DNA of 64,000 bases from Rossellomorea sp036867415 (GTDB taxonomy: Bacteria; Bacillota; Bacilli; Bacillales; Bacillaceae_B): positions 1 to 64,000 of the forward strand of contig NZ_JBAJHU010000015.1 in assembly GCF_036867415.1 (NCBI RefSeq). The letters run 5' to 3'. The translations under genes were made by a program, and so were the position numbers. Of this stretch, positions 15,512-25,007 are shown one piece after another. Each line of letters begins with the position of its first letter. Within the stretch, counting starts at the first letter, position 1. The notes under the pieces were generated by a model. It worked only from the letters and a program-made list of their open reading frames with translations, searched no databases and was not told where the DNA came from.

Positions 15512-15874
15512 TTAAACTAATTCGATGATTGCCATTGGAGCACCGTCACCACGGCGAGGACCAACCTTCATAATGCGAGTATATCCGCCTTGACGCTCGT
15601 TGTAACGAGGAGCGATGTCAGAGAATAACTTTTGAAGAGCATCTTGGTTGTTTTCAGCGTTTGCAATTTCTTTACGAATGAATGCAGCAGCTTGACGACG
15701 TGCGTGAACATCACCACGTTTGCCTAATGTGATCATTTTTTCCACAACTGAACGAAGCTCTTTCGCGCGAGTTTCAGTTGTTTCAATACGCTCGTTGATG
15801 ATTAGGTCAGTAGCTAAATCACGTAGCATTGCTTTACGTTGAGCACTAGTACGTCCTAACTTTCTGTAAGCCAT
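15512..15874 (-). CDS. rplQ: 50S ribosomal protein L17
   Basis: Large-subunit protein near the exit tunnel. 120 residues starting AYRKLGRTSAQRKAMLRDL after Met and ending in GDGAPMAIIELV. Last gene of the alpha operon, 44 bp after rpoA. Confidence 0.98.
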   Translation of the reverse strand: MAYRKLGRTSAQRKAMLRDLATDLIINERIETTETRAKELRSVVEKMITLGKRGDVHARRQAAAFIRKEIANAENNQDALQKLFSDIAPRYNERQGGYTRIMKVGPRRGDGAPMAIIELV

Positions 15875-15918
15875 TAAGGGTTCCCTCCTTTGTTGAAACT
15901 ATCTATCTAAAATGATTA

Positions 15919-16863
15919 TCAATCGTCTTTACGCAAGCCTAATCCAAGGTCTTCAAGTTTTACTTTGACCTCTTCAAGAGATTTACGTCCTAGGTTGCGC
16001 ACTTTCATCATATCTTCTTCAGTCTTGTTAGCAAGCTCTTGAACAGTGTTGATTCCAGCACGCTTCAGGCAGTTGTAAGAACGAACAGAAAGATCTAATT
16101 CTTCGATCGTCATCTCAAGAACTTTTTCTTTTTGATCTTCTTCTTTTTCTACCATGATTTCAGCATTCTGCGCTTCATCTGTAAGGCCAACGAAAATATT
16201 CAAGTGTTCTGTCAGAATCTTTGCACCTAAAGAAATCGCTTCTTTCGGTCCAATACTTCCATCAGTCCATACATCAAGAGAAAGTTTATCATAGTTCGTC
16301 ATTTGACCAACACGAGTATTTTCTATTTGATAATTAACGCGTGAAACTGGAGTGTAAATAGAATCGATTGGGATCACACCGATTGGAAGATCCTCACGTT
16401 TGTTTTGGTCAGCAGGTCTGTATCCACGTCCGCGTGATGCGCTTAAACGCACACGGAAGTGACCACTTTTAGACAATGTGGCGATGTGTAAATCAGGATT
16501 TAACACTTCCACATCACTATCATGAGTAATATCAGCAGCTGTAACGACCCCTTCACCCTGCACATCAATTTCAAGCGTCTTCTCTTCATCAGAGTAAATC
16601 TTTAACGCTAATTTTTTGATATTCAAAATGATGGATGTGACATCCTCTACGACGCCTTCAATTGTTGAAAACTCATGCAGTACTCCATCTATTTGAATAG
16701 ATGTGACAGCGGCACCTGGGAGTGACGATAATAGGATACGACGTAAGGAGTTACCCAAAGTTGTACCATATCCACGCTCAAGTGGTTCTACGACGAACTT
16801 TCCATATGTGGCATCATCGCTGATCTCAACCGTTTCAATTTTTGGTTTTTCAATTTCGATCAT
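15919..16863 (-). CDS. rpoA: DNA-directed RNA polymerase alpha subunit
   Basis: Dimerising scaffold of RNA polymerase. The N-terminal domain (1-230) has YGTTLGNSLRRILLSSLPG, which drives dimerisation and beta binding; the C-terminal domain (about 245-305) has LDLSVRSYNCLKRAG, TVQEL and NLGRKSLEEV, contacting UP elements and activators. 314 residues, the family length. Confidence 0.98.
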   Translation of the reverse strand: MIEIEKPKIETVEISDDATYGKFVVEPLERGYGTTLGNSLRRILLSSLPGAAVTSIQIDGVLHEFSTIEGVVEDVTSIILNIKKLALKIYSDEEKTLEIDVQGEGVVTAADITHDSDVEVLNPDLHIATLSKSGHFRVRLSASRGRGYRPADQNKREDLPIGVIPIDSIYTPVSRVNYQIENTRVGQMTNYDKLSLDVWTDGSIGPKEAISLGAKILTEHLNIFVGLTDEAQNAEIMVEKEEDQKEKVLEMTIEELDLSVRSYNCLKRAGINTVQELANKTEEDMMKVRNLGRKSLEEVKVKLEDLGLGLRKDD

Positions 16864-17036
16864 TAATATTTACCCTCCTTCAAAACGTCGAAACTCCGGG
16901 CTAAATAATATGAAGTCCGAAATTCCCCATGTTTACGTTCCCTATTGTGCACCAACAACTGGTTACCTTTTTCTGAATGAACGTATTTTGTATCATATCC
17001 CATTATAGACAACGATACAAAATTTATACAGAAAAA

Positions 17037-17426
17037 TTAAACGCGGCGACGTTTTGGCGGACGGCATCCGTTATGAGGAACTGGAGTAACGTCTCTGATT
17101 GCAGTAACTTCAAGACCGGCAGCTTGAAGAGCACGGATAGCAGCTTCACGTCCAGCTCCAGGGCCTTTAACTGTTACTTCAAGAGTTTTTAAACCGTGTT
17201 CCTGGGAAGCTTTTGCAGCAGTTTCAGCAGCCATTTGTGCTGCGAAAGGAGTAGATTTACGAGAACCTCTGAATCCTAGTGAACCTGCACTTGACCATGC
17301 AACAGCGTTTCCGTGAACATCAGTGATAGTTACGATTGTATTATTGAATGTAGAACGAATGTGTGCAATACCAGCTTCGATATTCTTTTTCACACGACGT
17401 TTACGAGTGTTTGTTTTACGTGCCAT
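17037..17426 (-). CDS. rpsK: 30S ribosomal protein S11
   Basis: Platform protein near the E-site codon-anticodon region. 129 residues: basic start RKTNTRKRRVKKNIE, THIRS-type AHIRSTFNNTIVTITD and the C-terminal PVPHNGCRPPKRRRV. Confidence 0.98.
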   Translation of the reverse strand: MARKTNTRKRRVKKNIEAGIAHIRSTFNNTIVTITDVHGNAVAWSSAGSLGFRGSRKSTPFAAQMAAETAAKASQEHGLKTLEVTVKGPGAGREAAIRALQAAGLEVTAIRDVTPVPHNGCRPPKRRRV

Positions 17427-17451
17427 ACTAAGAAGTAACCTCCTTTACCTA

Positions 17452-17817
17452 TTATTTTTTCTTGTTTGCTACAGTCTTACGAGGACCTTTACGTGTACGA
17501 GCATTGTTCTTCGTATGTTGTCCACGAACAGGTAGTCCACGACGGTGACGAAGACCGCGGTATGAACCGATTTCCATAAGACGTTTGATGTTTAGAGAGA
17601 TCTCACGACGAAGATCACCTTCAACTTTTAATTTATCAACGATATCACGAATCTTTCCTAGTTCGTCTTCAGTTAGATCGCGAACGCGAGTATCTTCAGA
17701 GACACCAGCTTCTGAAAGAATTTGTGTCGCAGTATTTTTACCAATACCGTAGATGTATGTTAATGAAATGACAACACGTTTGTCACGTGGAATGTCTACA
17801 CCAGCAATACGTGCCAT
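17452..17817 (-). CDS. rpsM: 30S ribosomal protein S13
   Basis: Head protein in intersubunit bridge B1. 121 residues, beginning ARIAGVDIPRDKRVVISLTY after Met, helix-two-turn-helix YGIGKNTA, and tail VRGQHTKNNARTRKGPRKT. Confidence 0.98.
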   Translation of the reverse strand: MARIAGVDIPRDKRVVISLTYIYGIGKNTATQILSEAGVSEDTRVRDLTEDELGKIRDIVDKLKVEGDLRREISLNIKRLMEIGSYRGLRHRRGLPVRGQHTKNNARTRKGPRKTVANKKK

Positions 17818-17841
17818 AGTGATAGCGCACCTCCTTTTAGT

Positions 17842-17961
<120 letters not shown>

Positions 17962-17993
17962 CTAACCTCCTTAATAGTACGGAGTGCAATAGA

Positions 17994-18212
17994 TTATTTA
18001 TAACGATAAGTGATTCTACCACGAGTTAAGTCATACGGTGATAGTTCAACTGTCACTTTGTCACCAGGGAGGATACGGATGAAGTGCATACGAATCTTTC
18101 CTGAAACATGTGCCAGAACTGTATGACCATTTTCTAATTCTACCTTAAACATCGCGTTAGGCAAAGTCTCAGCGACTTTCCCTTCCACTTCAATTACATC
18201 ATCTTTAGCCAT
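17994..18212 (-). CDS. infA: Translation initiation factor IF-1
   Basis: Binds the ribosomal A site during initiation. 72 residues, one S1-like OB fold, with MAKDDVIEVEG, MFKVELENGH and RGRITYRYK. The start at 18212 follows AAGGGAG; the upstream in-frame ATG at 18239 would add nine unlikely residues. The gene overlaps the end of the KOW gene. Confidence 0.97.
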   Translation of the reverse strand: MAKDDVIEVEGKVAETLPNAMFKVELENGHTVLAHVSGKIRMHFIRILPGDKVTVELSPYDLTRGRITYRYK

Positions 18213-18528
18213 CGAACATGTCTCCCTTCTTCTCATCAATTAAAACTTCATTTACAAACTTTGAAACAGCATAACGCAGTTTACCGTTCGTCACTCTTCC
18301 TGTTTCGATAATACTGTTATGAACTTCTGGAGAAACATAGTCAAACAGTTGAAGATGTCCGATATTCTTTCGCTTGGCGCGATCAAATTTACGTTTATCT
18401 CCGTCTGCTATGAGTACAAAACGTTCATCCAATTGCTGAACAACGACCGAATATGTTCCAGCTTCCCTGCCCTTAAGCGGCAGAACAATCTGACCTATAC
18501 CCGGCATCGCCGAATCTGACTCGATCAA
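18205..18528 (-). CDS. KOW-domain RNA-binding protein (YbzG/L14e-like)
   Basis: Small basic protein with an N-terminal KOW segment (IGQIVLPLKGREAGTYSVVVQ) and LIADGDKRKFDRAKRKN. In Bacilli it always lies between map and infA, so a ribosome-linked role is likely but not demonstrated. The start chosen is TTG at 18528: AAGGTGAT, a good anti-16S match, is 6 bp upstream, whereas the GTG at 18543 overlaps the map stop and lacks a site. Gives 107 residues. Its 3' end overlaps infA by 8 bases. Confidence 0.85.
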   Translation of the reverse strand: MIESDSAMPGIGQIVLPLKGREAGTYSVVVQQLDERFVLIADGDKRKFDRAKRKNIGHLQLFDYVSPEVHNSIIETGRVTNGKLRYAVSKFVNEVLIDEKKGDMFDG

Positions 18529-18543
18529 TCCAATCACCTTCAC

Positions 18544-19290
18544 TTAGGCTTTCGTCAATATCTCATAGCCTTCTTCAGTAATTGCAATGGTGTGTTCAAA
18601 GTGCGCACACATTTTATCATCAACTGTCACGACTGTCCAGTTATCTGATAACGTTCTAACATATCGACTTCCTGCATTAACCATTGGTTCAATAGCCAGT
18701 ACCATGCCAGGCTTTAAGCGAGGACCTTTGTTAGGAGGTCCGTAATGAGGAATCTGAGGGTCCTCATGTAAGTCTTGACCAACTCCGTGCCCTACATACT
18801 CTCGAACGATAGAAAAGCCATTTGCTTCAACAAAAGTTTGAATACTATGAGAGATATTCGACAGACGTTCGCCTGGTTTAGCTTCTTTAAGCCCCAGATA
18901 TAAAGATTCCTCTGTTACATCGAGAAGCTTTCGGGTTTCATCATCAATCTTCCCAACTGGATATGTCCAGGCGGAGTCTCCGTGATAGCCGTTATATTTC
19001 GCACCGATATCGATGCTGATAATGTCGCCATCCTTCAGTACCCGTTCACCCGGAATTCCATGAACCAGCTCGTTGTTGACTGAAGCGCAGATGCTGCCAC
19101 GAAACCCATTATACCCTTTAAAAGATGGAATTGCATCATGTTTACGAATGAATTTTTCAGCAATTGCATCCAATTCTTTCGTCGATATTCCAGGAAGAAT
19201 ATGCTTCTGCAATTCCGCATGAGCCAATGCCACAATCCTGCCGGCTTGCCGCATGATCTCAATCTCTCTCGGAGTTTTACAAATGATCAT
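18544..19290 (-). CDS. map: Type I methionine aminopeptidase
   Basis: Removes the N-terminal Met from new proteins. 248 residues without the N-terminal zinc extension. Dimetal ligands can be read in VHGIPGERVLKDGDIISIDIGA (positions 90-110, split here: D in SIDIGA), in YHGDSAWTYPV, in GHGVGQDLHEDPQIPHYG, and the Glu residues of AIEPMV and HFEHTIAI. Start overlaps the adk stop by 4 bases. Confidence 0.97.
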   Translation of the reverse strand: MIICKTPREIEIMRQAGRIVALAHAELQKHILPGISTKELDAIAEKFIRKHDAIPSFKGYNGFRGSICASVNNELVHGIPGERVLKDGDIISIDIGAKYNGYHGDSAWTYPVGKIDDETRKLLDVTEESLYLGLKEAKPGERLSNISHSIQTFVEANGFSIVREYVGHGVGQDLHEDPQIPHYGPPNKGPRLKPGMVLAIEPMVNAGSRYVRTLSDNWTVVTVDDKMCAHFEHTIAITEEGYEILTKA

Positions 19291-19940
19291 ACTGAAAGGC
19301 CTCCAAGTAATTCATCAATGTCATCAAACACTTTATCGATGTCTTGTTGACCGTCAATGTTTTTGAGATAGCCTTTATCATCGTAGTATGCCAAAAGCGG
19401 TTGAGTTTGCTTGATGTTTACGTCCAGGCGATTTTGAACTGTTTCCTCGTTATCATCAGCACGCTGATACAATTCTCCGCCGCAACGATCACAAACGCCC
19501 TCTGCTTTTGGTGGATTAAAGACAAGATGATAAGTAGCGCCGCACTCTTTACAGATTCTGCGACCTGTCAAACGCTCCATCAGGATGTCCTTATCTACAT
19601 TTATATTAATGACATAATTCATTTTTTTACCAAGATCAGCGAGGATGTTTTCAAGTGCCTCTGCTTGAGCTACCGTTCTTGGAAACCCATCAAGTAAGAA
19701 GCCACTGCCACAGTCCTCTTTGCTTAATCGTTCACGGACGATTCCGATTGTCACTTCATCAGGGACAAGATCGCCATTATCCATGAATGATTTAGCCTTC
19801 AAGCCAAGCTCAGTGCCATCTTTGATCGCAGCACGGAACATATCACCTGTCGAAATATGAGGGATACCATATTTTTCAACGATTTTCTCAGCTTGAGTGC
19901 CTTTTCCTGCGCCTGGTAAGCCCATAAGAACTATATTCAC
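19287..19940 (-). CDS. adk: Adenylate kinase
   Basis: Catalyses ATP + AMP to 2 ADP. 217 residues. P-loop GLPGAGKGTQA at the N-terminus, AMP site STGDMFRAA, and LLDGFPRTVAQAEAL. The LID holds four zinc cysteines, CKEC and CDRC, the Gram-positive zinc type. Confidence 0.98.
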   Translation of the reverse strand: MNIVLMGLPGAGKGTQAEKIVEKYGIPHISTGDMFRAAIKDGTELGLKAKSFMDNGDLVPDEVTIGIVRERLSKEDCGSGFLLDGFPRTVAQAEALENILADLGKKMNYVININVDKDILMERLTGRRICKECGATYHLVFNPPKAEGVCDRCGGELYQRADDNEETVQNRLDVNIKQTQPLLAYYDDKGYLKNIDGQQDIDKVFDDIDELLGGLSV

Positions 19941-20003
19941 TCGAACTCCCCCTCAAATGTCTATAAAATGGCTTCAGGAACAGAACCGTTCCCGAAAACC
20001 CTC

Positions 20004-21296
20004 TTATTTAATGAACCCTTTGTAGTGACGTTTCACCAGCTGTGCTTCCAATTGCTTCATTGTCTCTAGAGCAACACCAACGACGATCAAGAGACTTGTT
20101 CCGCCAATTTGTGCCGCAGGAGGCAGTCCAGCGAAGTTAATGAAGAACACTGGAAGAATGGAGATCACTGATAAGAAAATAGCCCCTACAAATGTTAGAC
20201 GATACAGAACGCGAGTGAGATACTCTTGTGTGGTTTTACCCGGACGGATACCAGGGATATAGCCACCTTGCTTCTTCAAGTTCTCCGCCATTTGTTCCGG
20301 ATTTACTTGAATGAAAGCATAGAAGTACGTAAAGGCAACGATCAAAGCAACATAAATGATCATCCCGACCGGCTTAGTATAATCAAAGATGTACTGAATC
20401 GTACTTGTCACATCATTTTCACCAAAGAAAGTGGAAATGGTCTGAGGAGTGATAATAAAAGAAATCGCGAAGATTACTGGAATAACACCCGCTGCATTTA
20501 CTTTCAATGGAAGATGCGTTGATTGTCCGCCAACCGGACTGCGCCCCACTAAGCGTTTTGCATATTGAATCGGAATTTTACGCAGTGCTTGTTGAATAAA
20601 CACTGTTCCAACAACGATTGCAATAACTGCCAATACTAAAAGTGCAAGAACGACAATGCGAAGGAAAAGCTGCTCGCCTGCTCCTTCGATTTGCTGAGCA
20701 TAAATTTGGTTTACAGTGTTAGGAATCGCAGCTACGATACCTGCAAAGATCAGGATCGAGATACCATTTCCAACACCTTTAGCTGTGATCTGTTCACCCA
20801 GCCACATAAGAAAAGCCGTACCAGCTGTCAATACCAATGCGATTAACAGGTACGTGCTTACTCCAGGGCTTTGGATAAGCATTCCACCATAAATTCGGTT
20901 AAAGCCGTAGGACATACCCAGTGCTTGAATGAAACCTAATACAATTGTGAAATAACGAGTGAACTGAGCTAATTTACGGCGGCCGACTTCACCTTGCTTT
21001 GACCATTCAGTGAACTTAGGGACAACGTCCATTTGGAGCAGCTGAACAATGATCGAAGCCGTGATGTAAGGCATGATTCCCATCGCAAAGATCGAGAAGT
21101 TCTGCAGCGCACCACCGCCAAACGTATTCAGGAATCCGAGAATTCCTGCCTGGTCTTGCATCTTCAGTACATTTGCGTCAACATTTGGCACCGGAATGAA
21201 GGTACCAAGACGGAAGACGACTAACATTAAAAGGGTGAAGATAATTTTATTTCTTATATCACCCACGCGCATAAAATTGGAGATAGTTTGAAACAT
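20004..21296 (-). CDS. secY: Protein translocase subunit SecY
   Basis: Channel of the Sec translocon. 430 residues with ten membrane helices; plug-region FGGGALQNFSIFAMGIMPYI, cytosolic loop KWSK-type TEWSKQGEVGRRKLAQ, and the C5 loop GIRPGKTTQEYL. Overlaps rplO by one base. Works with SecE, encoded at 47332-47508. Confidence 0.98.
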   Translation of the reverse strand: MFQTISNFMRVGDIRNKIIFTLLMLVVFRLGTFIPVPNVDANVLKMQDQAGILGFLNTFGGGALQNFSIFAMGIMPYITASIIVQLLQMDVVPKFTEWSKQGEVGRRKLAQFTRYFTIVLGFIQALGMSYGFNRIYGGMLIQSPGVSTYLLIALVLTAGTAFLMWLGEQITAKGVGNGISILIFAGIVAAIPNTVNQIYAQQIEGAGEQLFLRIVVLALLVLAVIAIVVGTVFIQQALRKIPIQYAKRLVGRSPVGGQSTHLPLKVNAAGVIPVIFAISFIITPQTISTFFGENDVTSTIQYIFDYTKPVGMIIYVALIVAFTYFYAFIQVNPEQMAENLKKQGGYIPGIRPGKTTQEYLTRVLYRLTFVGAIFLSVISILPVFFINFAGLPPAAQIGGTSLLIVVGVALETMKQLEAQLVKRHYKGFIK

Positions 21297-21736
21297 TAGA
21301 TCACCTCAGATGTACCGCCAGCAGCTTCAATAGCTTCTTTAGCAGTGGTTGAGAATTTGTGTGCTTTTACTGTAAGCTTTTTCTCGATTGAACCTTTACC
21401 AAGAATCTTAATTCCTGCTTTTTCGTTACTTACTAAACCAGTTTCAACTAGTAAAGTCGGAGTAACTTCTGTACCATCTTCGAAGCGATTCAATGCGTCA
21501 AGATTGACGATTGCGTATTCTTTACGGTTGATGTTAGTGAAACCGCGTTTCGGTAAACGTTGGAATAAAGGAGTTTGACCACCCTCGAATCCTGGGCGAG
21601 TTCCTCCGCCAGAACGAGCGTTTTGTCCTTTATGACCTTTACCAGCAGTCTTACCATTACCAGAACCAATTCCGCGTCCTACACGGTTGCGGACTTTACG
21701 AGAACCTTCTGCAGGTTGTAACTCATGTAATTTCAT
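21296..21736 (-). CDS. rplO: 50S ribosomal protein L15
   Basis: Early-assembly protein. 146 residues, MKLHELQPAEGSRK start and Gly/Arg-rich segment GRGIGSGNGKTAGKGHKG, with PLFQRLPKRGF. Ends inside the secY start codon. Confidence 0.98.
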   Translation of the reverse strand: MKLHELQPAEGSRKVRNRVGRGIGSGNGKTAGKGHKGQNARSGGGTRPGFEGGQTPLFQRLPKRGFTNINRKEYAIVNLDALNRFEDGTEVTPTLLVETGLVSNEKAGIKILGKGSIEKKLTVKAHKFSTTAKEAIEAAGGTSEVI

Positions 21737-21768
21737 GTCGGCACCTCCTTATTATCGAAACAACTCGA

Positions 21769-21951
21769 TTATTTTTCTGTTACCGTTACAAGGTGAGCAA
21801 CTTTGTTGATCATACCGCGGATAGCAGCATTATCTTGTTGCTCAACTGTTTGGTGCATTTTGCGAAGTCCCAAGGCTTCAACCGTTTTACGTTGATCTTG
21901 CGGACGACCAATAACACTTCGAGTGAGGGTAATTTCTAGTTTGTTAGCCAT
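21769..21951 (-). CDS. rpmD: 50S ribosomal protein L30
   Basis: 60 residues, KLEITLTRSVIGRPQDQRKT and ALGLRKMHQTVEQQDN, the bacterial short L30 form. Confidence 0.98.
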   Translation of the reverse strand: MANKLEITLTRSVIGRPQDQRKTVEALGLRKMHQTVEQQDNAAIRGMINKVAHLVTVTEK

Positions 21952-21964
21952 CGTTATCCCTCCC

Positions 21965-22465
21965 TTATCCTAATAGTTCTTCTACTGATTTACCACGTAA
22001 TTTAGCTACGTCTTCAGCACGCTTTAATTGTTTTAAACCTTCGATTGTTGCACGAACCATGTTAATTGGAGTGTTGGATCCTAGTGATTTAGAAAGGATA
22101 TCTTGTACCCCGGCTAATTCTAGTACCGCACGAACAGGTCCACCAGCAATAATTCCTGTACCCGCAGAAGCAGGCTTGATAAGAATTTGACCAGCACCAA
22201 ATCGTCCAGTTACTAAGTGTGGAGTTGTACCTCCAACCATAGGAACTTCAATTAGATTTTTCTTCGCATCTTCAATCGCTTTACGGATTGCATCAGGAAC
22301 CTCTTGAGCTTTACCAGTTCCGAAACCAACGTGACCGTTTTTGTCGCCGACTACTACAAGAGCAGCGAAACGGAAACGACGTCCACCTTTAACAACTTTC
22401 GCAACACGATTGATTGTAACTACGCGTTCTTCAAATTCTAGTTTGTTTGGATCAATACGACGCAT
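21965..22465 (-). CDS. rpsE: 30S ribosomal protein S5
   Basis: Decoding-fidelity protein at the mRNA entry. 166 residues, N-terminal dsRBD-like part with RVAKVVKGGRRFRFAALVVV and GHVGFGTGKAQEVPDAIRKA, then the C-terminal S5 fold with AGPVRAV-type GGPVRAVLELAGV. Confidence 0.98.
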   Translation of the reverse strand: MRRIDPNKLEFEERVVTINRVAKVVKGGRRFRFAALVVVGDKNGHVGFGTGKAQEVPDAIRKAIEDAKKNLIEVPMVGGTTPHLVTGRFGAGQILIKPASAGTGIIAGGPVRAVLELAGVQDILSKSLGSNTPINMVRATIEGLKQLKRAEDVAKLRGKSVEELLG

Positions 22466-22486
22466 CTGGATTGTCCCTCCTTTTTA

Positions 22487-22849
22487 TTAAAATTCTAAGC
22501 CGTTTTCACGAGCTGATTCAGCTAAAGCTTTAATACGGCCATGGTATAAGTATCCACCACGGTCAAATACTACAGATTTTAAACCTTTATCTGCTGCACG
22601 TTTCGCAACTAGTTCTCCAACTTTCGCTGCTGCTTCAACAGTGTTAGTGGATTCTAATCCGAAATCTTTATCTTTGGAAGATGCACTTGCAAGAGTAACA
22701 CCGTTCATATCATCGATAATTTGAGCATAGATGTTTTTGTTAGAACGGAAAACGTTCAGACGAGGACGAGTTTCAGTTCCAGTAATTTTAGAACGTACAC
22801 GGGTATGTCTTTTCTTACGTGTTTTGTTCTTATCTGGCTTAGTAATCAC
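22487..22849 (-). CDS. rplR: 50S ribosomal protein L18
   Basis: Binds 5S rRNA in the central protuberance. 120 residues with basic start KPDKNKTRKKRHTRVRSKI and FDRGGYLYHGRIKALAESAR. Confidence 0.98.
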   Translation of the reverse strand: MITKPDKNKTRKKRHTRVRSKITGTETRPRLNVFRSNKNIYAQIIDDMNGVTLASASSKDKDFGLESTNTVEAAAKVGELVAKRAADKGLKSVVFDRGGYLYHGRIKALAESARENGLEF

Positions 22850-22883
22850 CTACGGTCACTCCTTTCTTATTGCCTACGCGGCA

Positions 22884-23423
22884 TTATTTACCTGTTTTAC
22901 CTTCTTTACGACGAACATATTCACCTTCGTAGCGAATACCTTTTCCTTTGTAAGGCTCAGGAGAGCGTACTGCACGAATGTTAGCAGCTAATGCACCAAC
23001 ACGTTCTTTATCGATGCCTTTGATTGAAATCTTAGTGTTTGATGGCACTTCGATCTCGATGCCTTTTTCAGCTTCGATTTCAACTGGGTGAGAGTACCCA
23101 ACGTTAAGCACAAGCTTAGCACCTTGTTTTTGAGCACGGTAACCTACACCGACAAGCTCAAGATTTCTTTCGAATCCTTTAGATACACCTTCAACCATGT
23201 TCGCGATCAAAGCACGAGTTGTACCGTGTAACGCGCGGTGTTCTTTTGCATCAGAAGGACGAGTAACTGTTACTGTGTTACCTTCTAATTCTATTTTAAT
23301 TTCAGAACTGAATGTACGAGAAAGTTCACCTTTAGATCCTTTTACAGTTACCAGGTTATCTTCACCCACTGTAAGAGTAACGTCAGATGGCATTTCGATA
23401 GGCTGTTTTCCTACACGTGACAT
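22884..23423 (-). CDS. rplF: 50S ribosomal protein L6
   Basis: Near the factor-binding site. 179 residues, SRVGKQPIEMPSDVTLTV start and the C-terminal signature PEPYKGKGIRYEGE. Confidence 0.98.
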   Translation of the reverse strand: MSRVGKQPIEMPSDVTLTVGEDNLVTVKGSKGELSRTFSSEIKIELEGNTVTVTRPSDAKEHRALHGTTRALIANMVEGVSKGFERNLELVGVGYRAQKQGAKLVLNVGYSHPVEIEAEKGIEIEVPSNTKISIKGIDKERVGALAANIRAVRSPEPYKGKGIRYEGEYVRRKEGKTGK

Positions 23424-23453
23424 CCTGTTGCACCTCCATTCATTTAAAAACTA

Positions 23454-23852
23454 TTACCAAACGTAAGCTAATACTTCTCCGCCCACTTGTTGTGCACGAG
23501 CTTCTTTATCAGTTAAAACACCTTGAGAAGTGGAAACAAGTGCGATACCTAATCCGTTTAATACTCTAGGTACTTCAGTAGATTTTGCATATACACGTAA
23601 ACCAGGTTTAGAGATACGCTTTAATCCAGTGATTACGCGCTCGTTGTTTGCTCCATATTTCAAGAAAATGCGGATAACACCTTGTTTGTTATCTTCAACA
23701 TATTCTACGTCACGTACGAAACCTTCACGTTTGAGGATTTCAGCGATTTCTTTCTTGATGTTGGAAGCAGGAACTTCCAATCTTTCGTGACGAACCATAT
23801 TCGCATTACGGATGCGAGTAAGCAAATCTGCAATTGGATCTGTCATTGTCAT
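23454..23852 (-). CDS. rpsH: 30S ribosomal protein S8
   Basis: Central-domain assembly protein and, in many bacteria, the regulator of the spc operon. 132 residues, TDPIADLLTRIRNANMVRHE and C-terminal GIALVSTSQGVLTDKEARA. Confidence 0.98.
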   Translation of the reverse strand: MTMTDPIADLLTRIRNANMVRHERLEVPASNIKKEIAEILKREGFVRDVEYVEDNKQGVIRIFLKYGANNERVITGLKRISKPGLRVYAKSTEVPRVLNGLGIALVSTSQGVLTDKEARAQQVGGEVLAYVW

Positions 23853-23882
23853 AATAATTTACCTCCTTCCCAAAATAGGGTA

Positions 23883-24068
23883 TTACCAACTAGCTTTCTT
23901 AACGCCAGGAATCTGACCCTTGTATGCAAGTTCACGGAAACAAATACGGCAAAGCTTGAATTTACGGATTACTGAATGAGGACGTCCGCAACGTTCACAA
24001 CGTGTGTACGCTTGAACATTATGCTTTGGCGTGCGTTTTTGTTTCGCAATCATTGATTTTTTAGCCAC
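23883..24068 (-). CDS. rpsN: 30S ribosomal protein S14, zinc type
   Basis: 61 residues with CERCGRPHS and CRICFRELA, the two CxxC pairs of the short zinc-containing S14. The zinc-free paralogue is not in the window. Confidence 0.98.
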   Translation of the reverse strand: MAKKSMIAKQKRTPKHNVQAYTRCERCGRPHSVIRKFKLCRICFRELAYKGQIPGVKKASW

Positions 24069-24092
24069 ATTTTCGCCTCCCTTATATAGCGA

Positions 24093-24632
24093 TTACTTTT
24101 GGAATGGCATTCCGATTTGAGTTAATAACTCACGAGCTTCTTCATCTGAATTAGCTGTAGTTACGATAACGATATCCATACCACGTACTTTAGATACTTT
24201 ATCATAGTCGATCTCAGGGAAAATCAATTGCTCTTTTACTCCAAGAGTGTAGTTACCGCGACCGTCGAATGCTTTCTTAGAAACACCGCGGAAGTCACGT
24301 ACACGTGGAAGAGAAACAGAAATTAATTTATCTAAGAATTGGTACATACGCTCTCCGCGAAGAGTAACTTTTGCACCGATTGGCATACCTTCACGAAGGC
24401 GGAAGCCAGCGATAGATTTCTTTGCTTTCGTTACAACTGGTTTTTGACCAGTGATTTGTGTCAATTCATCAACTGCTACATCAAGAGCCTTTGAGTTTTG
24501 AACAGCATCACCGATACCCATGTTTACAACGATCTTTTCAACTTTAGGTACTTCCATTACTGATTTGTAATTGAATTTGCTCACAAGAGCTGGACTGATT
24601 TCACTTTGGAATTTTTCTTTTAGGCGGTTCAT
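24093..24632 (-). CDS. rplE: 50S ribosomal protein L5
   Basis: 5S rRNA binder that contacts the P-site tRNA. 179 residues, MNRLKEKFQSEISPALV start, VVNMGIGDAVQNSK, and EKQ-type LGVKEQLIFPEIDYD. Confidence 0.98.
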   Translation of the reverse strand: MNRLKEKFQSEISPALVSKFNYKSVMEVPKVEKIVVNMGIGDAVQNSKALDVAVDELTQITGQKPVVTKAKKSIAGFRLREGMPIGAKVTLRGERMYQFLDKLISVSLPRVRDFRGVSKKAFDGRGNYTLGVKEQLIFPEIDYDKVSKVRGMDIVIVTTANSDEEARELLTQIGMPFQK

Positions 24633-24658
24633 CCAGAATACCTCCCTTCTTTATAGAA

Positions 24659-24970
24659 CTATTTATCTAGAACTTCACCTGATTTTTTTGCTACACGTAC
24701 TTTTTTGCCGTCTTCCGTTTTATAACCTACACGAGTTGCCTCGTTAGATTTCGGATCTAATAGCATTACGTTTGATACGTGGATAGATGCTTCTTGGCTG
24801 ATGATCCCGCCTTGCGGATTCATCTGTGAAGGCTTAGCGTGTTTTTTCACAACGTTGATTCCTTCAACCAGCACTCGGTCTGTCTTAGGGAACGCAGCAA
24901 GAACAACACCTGTTTTGCCTTTGTCTTTCCCAGTAATGACCACTACTTTATCGCCTTTTTTTACATGCAT
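24659..24970 (-). CDS. rplX: 50S ribosomal protein L24
   Basis: Assembly initiator at the tunnel exit. 103 residues, KOW domain MHVKKGDKVVVITGKDKGK. The start at 24970 gives the family N-terminus; AAGGAGGTG lies upstream and the longer frame to 24997 runs through the ribosome site. Confidence 0.97.
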   Translation of the reverse strand: MHVKKGDKVVVITGKDKGKTGVVLAAFPKTDRVLVEGINVVKKHAKPSQMNPQGGIISQEASIHVSNVMLLDPKSNEATRVGYKTEDGKKVRVAKKSGEVLDK

Positions 24971-25007
24971 TTCATCGCACCTCCTTGAATGGCCCAATGC
25001 TAATCTA

